Of a stretch of DNA of 31,818 nucleotides, positions 11,241-21,900 are shown in pieces. Source of the stretch: Carex sylvatica (taxonomy: Eukaryota > Streptophyta > Magnoliopsida > Poales > Cyperaceae). Each line of letters opens with the position of its first letter. Within the stretch, counting starts at the first letter, position 1. A program made the translations under genes and the position numbers. The notes beneath the pieces are model-generated. The model saw nothing but the letters and a program-made list of their open reading frames with translations, did not search any database and was not told the DNA's origin. The stretch is from contig CAXKVR010000483.1 of assembly GCA_964058845.1 (NCBI GenBank), positions 1 through 31,818 of the forward strand. The letters are read 5' to 3'.

Positions 11241-11428
11241 AAAATATTTACGTGCGTCAAACTGTCAGTCAAAGTCATCTCGATTCAAAGATGGAGTTAT
11301 TAGAATTTAGTGCATGATACTGTGGTAATGATGCCGACCTCTTATCTTAAATAAGAGTACTTTTTATGTAATTTCTTAATAGTAATGACGGTACGCCGCC
11401 CGTAATCATTGGCGGAGTCAGACATTTA

Positions 11429-11620
11429 TTAAATGGAGAATTTTTTTGATAAACCATAATTAAAAAAATCATTTTCACTAATTCAGCATGATTGCTTTTT
11501 TTTTTTCAAAAACCACAAGAACCGGAGGAGTCCTCCGGTCCCTTTTTTTTTTTTTTTTTTTTTACACTTTTTTTATATTTTTTTCCGTGCGGCGATTTGT
11601 GTAGCATCTCTATTTTTTAT

Positions 11621-11653
<33 letters not shown>

Positions 11654-11884
11654 TATATGTATATGTATATGTATATATAATAAAATATAATATATGTATA
11701 TGTATATATATGTATATATAATATAATATAATATATGTATATAAGTATGTAAGTATAAATTATTTTCTTAATTATGGTTTATAAAAAAAATTCAGAATTA
11801 TATTATACATATATTACATTATATTATATATACATATATATATACATATACATATGTTATATTTTATTATATATACATATACAT

Positions 11885-11919
<35 letters not shown>

Positions 11920-11920
11920 T

Positions 11921-11955
<35 letters not shown>

Positions 11956-12195
11956 TTACATATACATAAAAATAGAGATGCTACACAGATCGCCGCATGA
12001 AAAAAATTGTAAAAAAAAAAAAAAAAAAATTGGGACCGGAGGAGCCACCCGGTCCCCAAAAAAAAAAAAAAAAAAAAAAAAGGGACCGGAGGGCTCCTCC
12101 GGTTCTTGTGGTTTTTTAAAAAAAAAAAGCAATCATGCTGGATTACTAAAATTAATTTTTTTAATTATGGTTTATCAAAAAAATTCTTAAATGGA
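11429..12195. mobile_element. Foldback element, 749 bp, 9-bp target duplication, microsatellite core
   Basis: The element 11438-12186 has inverted ends GAATTTTTTTGATAAACC and GGTTTATCAAAAAAATTC. Perfect 9-bp copies of TTAAATGGA flank it (11429-11437, 12187-12195), as for Mutator-like elements. The arms carry GATTGC, GGAGGAGTCCTCCGGT-like palindromes and a GTAGCATCTCTATTTTT stretch that pairs across the centre. The core is long TATATG/CATATA microsatellite. An extra internal end-like sequence (TTAATTATGGTTTATAAAAA near 11770) suggests two copies fused or a rearranged core. The open frames across the microsatellite are artefacts. Confidence 0.85.
11620..11965. repeat. TATATG/CATATA microsatellite
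   Basis: Long runs of TATATG on the left and CATATA on the right face each other around about 11780, so the strand can fold on itself. They form the loop region of the surrounding foldback element. Confidence 0.9.
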
Positions 12196-13860
12196 TCGGA
12201 TATTATCTAATCAAATCAAAATTTATATTTAAATATTAGATACAGATATCTAATATCTAAATATCCATAGAAATAGTGGTACATATATAGTTTTCAATTT
12301 TAATTATTCGTGTCTAAATATATAGTAGATCTATACCAAATAATTTAATATATATTATAAAAAATTATGTTATTTATCGTTATAATTAGATAAATATTAC
12401 GAACTTTTGTATTATTTAATAATATTTATATGTTTATTAATAAATAATAGTATTAAAAAGAAATATCAATCCGTATCCGTATTCATTTAATATACGATCT
12501 GTATCCAGAAAAAAAAAATTATTCAAATATGGTTCTACCACTATCTGATCCGTTTTCACCTCAATGTCAAACACATACTTAAAAAAAAACTCGACAACAT
12601 AATTTTAATAAAATTTCTATTAACAATTTTAACATTTACATACTTGGACAAAAAAAACTTCAATAGTCCAAAAGTGTTATAAAATACTAGCGTTCTCCAA
12701 ATTATAAACAAGTCCAATTTTCTGAAATAGAATAGGAGTCGATAGTATGAAGTTTTCACAAAAAATATAGAGGTCAATTTTTTTTGTACCCATAGCATTT
12801 ATTATAATTTATATAATAAAACTATATTTTTATTACAGGTTTAAAAAAAAAAATAGAATCAATTGACCTCCATTCTTGTATATTATCTCCGCTTCTGCCC
12901 GTAACCCGTACACAAATTATTCTCTTATTAAATTTGCACATAATAAAAGTGTGAATTTGCGTATGATATTATATGTAAAATCAGTCTTTCAAGTATATAT
13001 AGAGATCAATCATATAAAACCTGTGAAGAATGAAAATCATTCTCTACCATAATTTATGTTAGTTTCTGGTTATAAAATAATTCCTCATTTTCTTACATAA
13101 TTCATGTTAAATGTTGTTAGAATACTGAGGTTGCTTGTGCATCTTTATATTTTTCATGATTGATTGATCAAACAATTGTTGATAGCTGTTATCAACAATA
13201 GATCAACTCCCAAAAAAAAAAGATTTGTTCTTTAATTGTTGTAGCCTTAATAGGCTTGTCTCCTTTCTTTCTAGCTCTTATCACCTTTTCCTTGTTCCTT
13301 TTTATTAATTGAAGAGTGTAATGTAAGATAACTATTCAATCCGATGCACGCAGATGGAACGGCAACGAGCTGGCTCGTCACGAGTTGAATCTAACTTAAA
13401 TTCGTTATGAGCTAACTAGTCCAATTCATGAGTGAGTTGATTTTAGAGGCCCGAGTTAAAATCTCAGTTTGAAATTGTGACGAGCTGGACCGAGCTAGCT
13501 AGCTGACTGGGTCCGATTGCATCTTGTTTTAAAAAGAAAATAATGTTTACAAATTTTTTAGACCGAGTTGAACCGAGCTTCACATTATAAAATGTACATA
13601 AATTTATAAAAATTCACAAATTAATGTCTAGTTGAGCTGAGCTCGACTATGATGCAAGTATCAGTTTTTACTACATATATAATTTAATTTAATTAGATTG
13701 TAATTATTGTAGTTTTCAGATAAACAATTATTCTTGGCGAGATCAGCTGCCACATGATAACCCAGATTTCTTTATCCGCAGCATTAAAAAAAAAAGTAAA
13801 TTTAATTTAAAAGTGGCATCATTTTTGGAACATAACAAAAACGGAGCACAACGTGCCTAT
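12196..13860. other. AT-rich intergenic sequence with degenerate repeats
   Basis: No exon or RNA gene was found. The segment 13365-13650 repeats GAGCTGG, GAGTTGAAT and GAGCTGAGCTCGAC motifs, a style common in old plant retroelement debris. A motif GGCGGAGTCAGACA at 11411 has a loose inverted counterpart near 12885 (TCTCCGCTTCTGCCC). This hints at an older element of about 1.5 kb into which the 11438-12186 element inserted. Confidence 0.4.
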
Positions 13861-14096
13861 ACTATTCATAACTAGTGTTGTAAAAAACGTCGTTTAGACT
13901 GATTAATCGTCTGATTAGTTATTGGTAGTAATTAAATTGTTACGGATTTTCTCAAATAATTGGCCAATTATTTCCGATTATTTCCAAATAATTGCTTGAC
14001 GGTGCCATGCCCGTCCAACGAGCGCATACCGTTATTTATAACACTGTTATATCAACGCAGTCCTTTTTTTACCACTACTATTCATAGCGTCCCAAC
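13861..14096. mobile_element. Probable small MITE, about 216 bp
   Basis: The direct repeat ACTATTCATA occurs at 13861-13870 and 14087-14096. Just inside it the ends resemble each other as inverted repeats (ACTAGTGTTGTAAAAAAC on the left; complement of the right end AGTGGTAAAAAAAGG). A second inverted pair, AGTGTTGTAAAAAACG at 13874 and CGTTATTTATAACACT ending 14045, lies within. A 9-10 bp duplication would match the other elements here. The ends are imperfect, so the call is tentative. Confidence 0.45.
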
Positions 14097-14787
14097 ACAA
14101 TCTAGTTCAGTTAGTGAAAATTAGAAAAAATAAATCCAAAAATAATTACCTTTAAATTAGACATCTTTTAAAAATTACAAGTGGAATTATTTAATTGTCA
14201 ATAATATTACCTGTAGCAATAATTATCTTTTATAATTTATTAATAATTATTTTTAACCTAAAGTTTTATTTGTAATTTATTTGTGAAATATTTGTGAAAT
14301 ATTTGCAATTATTTGGAAAAATATAGAAAATATATGCAAAATTATTTTTTATTTTAAAATAATTATTCCTGAATTCTCAAAAAAATAATTCATGGGTATA
14401 GTAGTACTGACAAATTATTTCACTTCTAATTTGAAAGAGTCTAATTTAAGAGTAATTATTTTTACATTTCTGTTTTGAGCTCAAAAAATTCACAATCTAG
14501 AAAGAAAAAATGTTCAAAAAATTTCAGTGAGATCAGCAAATTACGATACATAGAGGAAATACAGATACAATAGCGGTATCTTAATTAAGAAGATAGGAGG
14601 AAAAGCTTCAACTTACTTTTATTTTACCAAGTTGATTTTGTGTTTTTTTTTTTCGTTTTAAATTTTTATTTTGTTTTAATCAGGCTTAAGAATCCCGAGC
14701 CTTTATACCGCAGGTTGTAGTTCAAAATCTGAACTCTTAATCAATACAATAAATGAGAACTTAGATACTCATTTTTTTTTTTTGGAA
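14097..14787. other. Intergenic, no gene seen
   Basis: Very AT-rich sequence. I see no exon, tRNA or clear element in it. Confidence 0.5.
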
Positions 14788-16136
14788 GAGGAGGGTTCCA
14801 ATGCCGACATTTTTATTTTTATTTAATTAACAAAATATTTTAATAATAATAACTATAGCTTAGAAATATTTTTAAAAATACTCAAACTGTGAAATTTTTT
14901 TCACGGTTTCAATTTTTTTTTTTTTACAAAACATATTTTTTTTTGTATTGAATATATTTTTTTAAAATAGATGAAATACAATATAATTTGATTTATTAGA
15001 AAGACTGTAACAAATAATCCGGATCAACATTTTTCAGGCAGAATTTTCCGCGACTGTAAGAAAAATTAATATATTTAATTTTGTGGTATTGTAAAAAATT
15101 AAAAATGCTTGGATTATGAGTTATTGATCCCGGTTCAAAAGTCACTTCTAGGTAATATAGAAAATATTGTCATCCTTCTAGTACATTTAATTTCTAAAAA
15201 GTTGTATCTATTTTTGAAAAAAAACAAAAAAAATTAAGTTATTTAATGATTGTTATTCAAAAAGAATTCTCAAAATAGATATAACTTTTTAGAAATTTAA
15301 TGTACTAAAAGAATGATAATATGTTATGTATTACCTAGAAGTGACTTTTGAATCGGGATCAATAACTCAGAATCCAAGCATTTTTAATTTTTTTTTACAA
15401 TAACACATAATGAAATATATTAATTTTTCTTACAGCCGCGAAAAATTTGGCCTAAAAAATATTGAACCGGGTTATTTGTTACAGTTTTTTAATAAATCAA
15501 ATTATATTGTATTCCATCTATTTTCAAAGAAATATATTCAACATTTCTAATATTTCAATACAAAAAATAAAATAAAAAATAATTTTGCTTTGTAAAAAAA
15601 ATAAAAAATTGGAACCGTGAAATTTTTTCACGGTTTAGAATTAAAATTCCAAGCTGTAAAAAAATTTCACGGTTTGAATATTTTTAAAATATTCCTAAAT
15701 CATGATTATTATTATTATAATATTTTGTTAATTGAGTAAAAATAAAAATGTCGGGTTCCAATGCCTCATCATACCTCATGTTTTATATGTTCATTTTCTT
15801 CATATTTAAAGTCTAAATTATCGATCTGATCGTTCAACATGACATCCATACTAATATATGGTTAGGAATGAAATTTATAATTTTTGAATTTTTTTTACTA
15901 TTTTTTAAGATGGGTAGAAAATTACTGATTTTTGAACGGTGGAAAAATAATGATTTTGTAACTATCTTAAAAAGTAGTAAAAGAGTTTCAAAAATTATAA
16001 AATTTCATCCCTAGACAAATTTTAATATAAATATCATATTGAGCAGTTCAGATTAATAATTTGGACTTTAAAAATGAAAATATAAAATATGAAGTATAAT
16101 GAGATATGAAAAACATGAGGCATTGAAACCCTCCTT
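14788..16136. mobile_element. Second copy of the 8472 MITE family, interrupted
   Basis: The left end GAGGAGGGTTCCAATG (14788) and the right end CATTGAAACCCTCCTT (to 16136) match the 8472-8870 family. The internal arms also match: TTTAAAGTCTAAATTATCGATC, the ACTATTTTTTAAG block, and ATAAAATTTCATCCC facing GAATGAAATTTATAA. The outer parts are 14788-14803 and 15755-16136. A 951-bp foldback element sits 16 bases inside the left end. A degraded flanking duplication may remain, but I could not confirm it. Confidence 0.8.
14795..15763. mobile_element. Long foldback element, 951 bp, 9-bp target duplication
   Basis: The element 14804-15754 is one large inverted repeat with arms of about 460 bp around a centre near 15240. 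The outer ends are CCGACATTTTTATTTTTA and its complement. Deeper pairs include the TTTCACGGTTT blocks, GACTGTAACAAATAATCCGG facing CCGGGTTATTTGTTACAG, and ACCTAGAAGTGACTTTTGAA facing its complement. The flanks are perfect 9-bp copies of GTTCCAATG (14795-14803, 15755-15763). The long terminal repeats and 9-bp duplication fit a Mutator-like foldback element. It inserted into the MITE copy listed above. No protein is encoded. Confidence 0.9.
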
Positions 16137-16249
16137 TTCAAAACACAGTTAACTAGTTTATTTAATTACAATTTCTCGAAGTATGTTTGTTAACTGGATG
16201 GAAGTCACAAAAAATATCATTGCATTTACATACTATTGCCGCGCGCACT

Positions 16250-17137
16250 CTTTAGAATGGGTACACATTTTGAGAGGACTGTTTTTTATTCAGATAGAGC
16301 AAAAATATCATGTACATGACTGTTTTGAACTCTATTGCAGCGCTGTGAATAAAAAAGGGGGAATTTCATATATATCCCTCAAAAGTTTCAATATTAAGTA
16401 TTTATTCCTCCAAAATCAATAATTACATATTTATCCTTAAAAATTATACAAACTAACATATTTGCCCAATCTAACTCTATAACATATCAAATATCTCCAA
16501 AAATAATTAAATAATATTTTTTAAAACTTTAAAATTTATTTTACAGTATTAATTAATAATATGTTGACTATTATGCCATTCGGTCTCTTTAGTCCGTCCG
16601 AATTATCTTTTTTGTAAGGCGTCAAACCTCCATCGCCTCTCTTTCCAAACACTCAAAATCACATATTTATCCCCACCTTCCTTAGTCGCCTCCCCTCTCA
16701 CAGATTTATACCACCCCTCGCTACTTTAATTTTTCATTTTTGTTTGGAGAGAGAGGCGGGAGGCTTGGCGCCTTACAGAGAAGAGAACTTAGACGGACTA
16801 AAGAGATAAAAATGAAGAACGTAATAGTCAACATATTATTAATTAATACTGTAAAATAATGTTTTAAGTTTAAAAAATATTATTTAATTATTTTTGGAGA
16901 TATTTGATATGTTATAGAGTTAGATTGGACAAATATGTGAGTTTGTATGATTTTCAAGGTTAAATATGCAATTATTAATTTTGAAGGAATAATTATGTAA
17001 TATTAAAACTTTTTAGGGATATATATGAAATTGCCCCATAAAAAAACGGAACCGAATCTGCTGAAATTCCCTTTGGAATTTCAGCGGATATGAATTCTAA
17101 AAAAACAGCTCTGTCAAAATGTGTACCCCTTCAGAAT
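16250..17137. mobile_element. Outer Mutator-like MITE, split by a second foldback element
   Basis: The ends GGGTACACATTTTGA (from 16259) and TCAAAATGTGTACCC (to 17128) are perfect inverted repeats that continue imperfectly into GGACTGTTTTTT facing AAAAAACAGCTC. The flanks CTTTAGAAT (16250-16258) and CTTCAGAAT (17129-17137) are a 9-bp duplication with one mismatch, implying an old insertion. The right part holds a small palindrome, CTGAAATTCCCTTTGGAATTTCAG. The 16357-17037 element occupies its middle. Confidence 0.8.
16349..17045. mobile_element. Inner foldback element, 681 bp
   Basis: The segment 16357-17037 begins GGGGGAATTTCATATATATC and ends with the near complement. The arms pair almost to the centre: TAATATGTTGACTATTA, TTTAGTCCGTC and AAGGCG with GCCTCTCT all recur inverted on the right. 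The loop is about 16670-16730. It is flanked by ATAAAAAA on both sides (16349-16356, 17038-17045). Because that flank is low-complexity, an 8-bp duplication is likely but not certain. Confidence 0.8.
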
Positions 17138-17990
17138 TGTAATCGTAGAAGTACTGAAGAAAGTTATATATAAATGCAAAAAAAGTTAATTAAGGATTTA
17201 CAACAATAATATATTGTTGTTAAAAATATATAGTCTAGGGTTATCATGCAATCATATTTTCAAATAAATACATATCATATGACAGCTGATTCAAAGTCGA
17301 AGGTAATTAGCTAATTAAGAGCTAATCAAGAATATAACCTCATAACATATATGTAAAAAATATATATAGATATGTCAAATATTTGGAAATAGAGATATTT
17401 TGTGAAACATTTAAAATCAGGAGCAAGTAAAAAAAACAAAAAAAAATCTTAATAGTATTTAGAGGTGTGACAAAATTTAAGTTCGATCTTGTTTGATTAT
17501 TTTAAAACATCAGATTGATCTGAACTTGATTTGATTTAGTTCAAAAATCCGAATCTAATAATAATTTGAACTTAGACCGGAGCGGAACCAGAAAATTCCG
17601 ATAGAGATCTAAAATTTAAAATGTCCAATATAATAAGGGAGCTTTAAAATCAAGTCACTTCAACCACAAAATTAAAGCTGTAATCACTAAATTAGAAATA
17701 AACATTTGATATTAAAAGTTATAAAAATAAATAAATTTTAATATATATAATTTTAATATTAAATTTATAAAAATAGCTTAGCCGCTCTAACATTAAATCT
17801 ATATCCGGAATAAAGTCTAAAAAGCCTGCTCGATCTGACCTGAAATAATATAAAACCGAATACGACTCTACTCGACTAAATCAGAGGTGGTTTAAAATAT
17901 AAATAACTATTTGAAGTCAAATTGACACAGATTAAATCTGTTCGATTGTCATCTTTAATTATAGCCTGGCTTGTTCGAGGGCCCTCTTTT
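17138..17990. other. Intergenic, no gene seen
   Basis: AT-rich sequence with a degenerate block around 17460-17880 that contains GACCGGAGCGGAACCAGAAA, a style seen in old plant retroelements. There is no coding evidence. The right end enters the RBR upstream region. Confidence 0.45.
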
Positions 17991-17998
17991 TTTCCCGC
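17991..17998 (+). promoter_or_regulatory. E2F-type motif TTTCCCGC, distal
   Basis: Exact match to the E2F consensus TTTSSCGC, about 900 bp before the RBR start codon. E2F control of plant RBR genes is established in general. Occupancy of this copy is inference. Confidence 0.55.
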
Positions 17999-18082
17999 CA
18001 TTTTCAACAATCTTGATCCCTGGCGGTAAAGAATAGGACGTGTCGTGCCACGTGGCCGAGACTGATTGCTACAATCCATAAT

Positions 18083-18318
18083 ATTTTGTCGGAGTCCGCA
18101 TCGTCTGCATTAACTTAAAAGAGCATCTTTTGAGTTAATGAATCAAGACCGTCTGATTGTAAACGGAGCTCATCCGGATCCCACCTATAATATAGGAGTC
18201 TTTAATATTAGTGTGGATCTAAATTTGTACGAATCTTAATGTTCATCGGACAGTCCATTTACATTAACTCAAAAGATTCCTTTTTGAGTTAATGCAGAGG
18301 ATACAATTGATTTTGTCG
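18083..18318. mobile_element. Small MITE in the RBR upstream region, 218 bp, 9-bp duplication
   Basis: ATTTTGTCG occurs at 18083-18091 and 18310-18318. Between them the two halves are inverted copies: GCATTAACTTAAAAGAGCAT with TCTTTTGAGTTAATG on the left, and CATTAACTCAAAAGAT with TTTTTGAGTTAATGCAGAGG on the right. Each half also carries its own AACTCAAAAG/CTTTTGAGTT hairpin. The GTCTGAT/ATCGGACAG arms extend the pairing. The outermost bases match poorly, so the exact ends are uncertain. Confidence 0.7.
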
Positions 18319-18496
18319 AGGATTGTTAAAAGTATGAATGGGGTCCTCAGATGTATTTACTTCGGTGGACCCGGTACAAAAATGACCATCACGGTCTGGC
18401 GGTCAGCCCATGTTTTTTTTAGTAATTTAACAGATTTGGATGGTAGACCGGGTGTACATGAAATCTGATTCACGGCTTCACGCACATGCTTCCCTC

Positions 18497-18504
18497 TTTC
18501 CCGC
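18497..18504 (+). promoter_or_regulatory. E2F-type motif TTTCCCGC, proximal
   Basis: Exact match to TTTSSCGC, 398 bp before the RBR ATG and just before a TTTATACA stretch at about 18569 that could serve as a TATA-like element. The position suits a core-promoter E2F site mediating feedback by RBR-E2F complexes. Confidence 0.65.
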
Positions 18505-18599
18505 GCTAAGAAGCGAGCGTCTCCGATTTAACAATTCCTAACCATATTCCATGCCCTAATCGTCTCCATTTATACAACTGGCCAGTGTATAAGGAAGGA

Positions 18600-18791
18600 A
18601 TGGAGGTTTCCGTTTCTAATAGAAACGGAGAAGACAATGAAAAGAGGAATGCGAAAGGGGGCGGCGGAGAAAAGGAGGGAAAGTTATTAGATACCAGACG
18701 CATTAGTGGCTCAGAGAAGGGAGGAGGAGAAAGAGAAAGAGAAAGAGAAAGAGAGAATAGCCTCGAGATTTGTGCCATCCGAGAAGCCTAG
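18600..18791 (+). CDS. Possible upstream ORF in the RBR leader
   Basis: An ATG at 18600 opens 63 codons (MEVSVSNRNGEDNEKRN..., then a GGGGEKEG stretch and an ERERERE run from GA repeats) and stops at 18791, before the RBR ATG. If transcription starts upstream of 18600, it would be a uORF able to reduce RBR translation. The peptide is low-complexity and I recognise no domain. It may simply be leader or promoter sequence with a GA-rich tract. Confidence 0.3.
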   Translation: MEVSVSNRNGEDNEKRNAKGGGGEKEGKLLDTRRISGSEKGGGERERERERENSLEICAIREA

Positions 18792-18901
18792 TAACTCTAG
18801 TCTCGTGCAACGTAGGTAGGCGAGCCTAACACTCCGGCGAGTCGGTACCTTGGTTGAAGCCGCATCGCCGCTTCAAGATCGTGCTGTGTATCTAGCGTGA
18901 G

Positions 18902-21900
18902 ATGGGGGATAAGTCCTCAAGTGGTATCTCTGCTAAGGTCACCGTTGGTGCAATGGAGGCCCAGTTTTTGCACTATTGCAAGGTATCTCTCTCTCTCTCT
19001 CTCTCTCTGTATGTCCAGTGGGCCATGTAGATTAAATTCGCATACTTTGTTTCTTAATTCAGGAAGCATTGCCATATATCTGTATGCCACTGAAGTTTTG
19101 AGCGATTTGGTTTTGGGAATTTTATTTTTTTGAGTCTCTACTCTAAGTTCACTGACTTCCAGGGTTTATAGCTAAACCTGAGGCATTGCTAGATAGTTAG
19201 AAAAACGATTTTCTGTCAAATTGGTTTCGGATGGGTTTTTCAGTAAATTACGAAGTGCTGAGATATTAGGCCCTGAAATAGCGCTCATATTTAAAAAAAG
19301 AAAAGAAAAATGATGGCCTTTTAAATCGCCAAAAAATTAGTTGCTGGTATATTACCTACTACCAGTGTTTTGGTTCACGGGCCAGTTTGACTAAGTTTGA
19401 TGAAAATTTAATCTTTCATGGTTTGTTTAGTGTTCAGTTGCTGAAAGGAGGGTACTGTTGAGGACAAATTACATTAAAACAACAACAATGAGGTTATTTG
19501 CTTTAACTGGAATTTTAATTGCACAGCTGAGTTTTATTGCACATGGATGGCAAACTTCTGTTTTTTTGTTCAAGTGCCAGTTTGAATAGGTTTGATGAAA
19601 ATTAAATCTTTCATGGTTTGTTTAGTGTTCAGTACCTGAAAGGAGGTACTGTTGAGGTCAAATTACAAAAAATGACAACAATAGAGGCTATTTGCTTTAA
19701 CTAGAATCTTAATTGCCCAGGTGAGTTTTATTGTACATGGATCACAGAGGTTTAATTAAGGACCACTGAGGTTAATTTTGCTAACACGTTGATTCAACAA
19801 TTCTTACAAACTGAGGCTTATTTGTCAAAAGAAGGTTCTGTTGCGCTAATCATTAGTAAATTTGTTGTTGATCCAATTGTATCCAGGTCAAGCTAGAGCT
19901 AGAAGAGAGCATGATCACAGAAGCTATGCACCTATATAGAGTGTCCAAACATATACTAACTTCCAGCTTATCTACATTTGGGAGTGGACTGGTAAAAAAA
20001 TATATATATACCCTTTTGTATTTGAAATGTAACAGCTGCTCATATCTAGGGTCTATACACTATAGCACTGATTTTACATTTGGGCTTTAAATTTTTTAAT
20101 TTTCAATCAGTTCCAAAAAAGTTTTAGTTGTTATTGTTAATCATGCGAACTTCAAAGCCATCTATATCATTCGAAAATGGCAATTTGGGTTTTAGTAGTC
20201 TTAGCAAGTAAGGAGAAACCAATTAATGATAAGATTTGCTTTTGTCTACTTGGATTTATTTTCTTGTTGATGAATTATTTACTTCCATATTTAAATCTGG
20301 TGTTTTTTCCTTTGCAAATGTGTAGCCAGAGGAGATGGAGAAATATTGGTGGGCATTTATTGTGCACTGTGTGATCAAGCTAACCAAAGAGAGGTCAGAG
20401 AAAGAAAACCAGGCTACTGTTACACTCTGCCAGATTGTGAGGGCATTTCAGCTCAAGTAATTTCTCTCTCTTCCTCCCTCCCTCTCTCTCATTTTTGTTT
20501 TTGTTCATATTTTAACAGGGTTGTACCATATTGGTAATTTTTTTGTACTGACATTGATTTTTCCTTTTCATCCCATACTTTCTGTACGATATTATAACTT
20601 TCAAAAGACATAATGTGACCTTGCTAATTTTTGAAAATTTGTTTCTTATCTGAATTTAACAGCATTGTAGATTTTTTCAAAGAGTTTCGTCAGTTTTGTC
20701 TCAAAGCCGGATATATTTTGACAGGCCTCTATGGTTCTGATTGGCAGAAGAGACTCGAGGTATTGAACATATTCCTTCTTTCAGCCTGCTGTACAATTAC
20801 CTGACCTGGATTACCCTGAAATTAACTGATTGCTAGACAATAACCTTAAGGAAACAGAAAGAAGTCATTGGAATTAAAACGAATAGATATCTATTGGACG
20901 CTAAAGTATTTTACCAGAATCAACTGTTATGGTACCAAAACATGCCCTAATATTGCCATAACTAACAATTAATATAACAAAACATCAATTTTTCTTTTTC
21001 TTTTCCATAGCTGGAGGAGATACAAGCCAATATTGTCCATTTGAGCCTACTAAGCCGGTAATCTATTTTTTATTTAAATTTAAATTGAACCTTTTGGCGA
21101 TCGGCCCAAGGGTAATTGAGTTATTTCTGTCAAGATGTGGTTATATTTTTTTCCCTTTTTTTTTTCCTGTCAAGACGTGGTTCTATTTATACATGGAAAG
21201 CATCACAAGTGTCATAGGCCTGTATGTATTGTCACAACACATGTGCATAGCATATTGTACCAAAGTGTAAAGAGGACAATATCTGCACTTACTAATTCTT
21301 GATTATATATTATCAGGTATTACAGACGTGCATATGATGAGCTATTTGTAACAAATGAAGCAAATGGTTTCAGCAACGAGGAGATGTCGGACCGGTACCG
21401 TTTTGGGTGGTTACTATTTCTGGTTCTCAGAGTTCAGGCTCTAGGCCAGTGCAAGGATCTTGTCACCTCCACAAATGGGCTAGTCTCTGTGTTGGTGAGT
21501 CATTTATTATAATTTCTTTAATAGGATACTAATATTTTTTTTGGAAAGCACTTTTTCCATCATATTTGCATCAAATCTACACAGAACTCGCATGTTTAAA
21601 TTAACACCCGGCGTTCATGAGATTATACGCGAACAATACCCACCTGTTGGAATTAAATTGATTTGTCATACTAAGTCAAGAAAAAGTTTGCTAAAGCATC
21701 TCTTGTCTTTTCCATATGCTCAAAACTTGTTTTTACGTGACAAAGCCATGTCTAACTTTCGTCGGCTTGATGTCTAGCTTAATTTGGGATCATTAGGAGT
21801 GGGAGAGAAACTGCTCGCTCTTAAAGGATATATGTTGTGGATCTGTCTAATAGTTAAATGTCATGTGCCAATTACCCTAAGATGTTGAATTGGAAAAATG

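Noticed and set aside
11492..12190. Open frames of 62, 138 and 81 codons across the microsatellite
   Set aside because: They consist of Tyr-Ile or Ile-Cys runs from the TATATG/CATATA tract plus poly-Lys or poly-Phe from A/T runs. They have no family resemblance and lie within a non-coding foldback element.
18726..18760. GA repeat as a distinct regulatory element
   Set aside because: GA tracts near plant promoters are common and can bind GAGA-type factors, but nothing in the sequence distinguishes this one from simple slippage.
21541..21777. Plus-strand frame in RBR intron 6
   Set aside because: It starts at a non-ATG codon, is not flanked by usable splice sites, and would break the in-phase join from 21494 to 22093.
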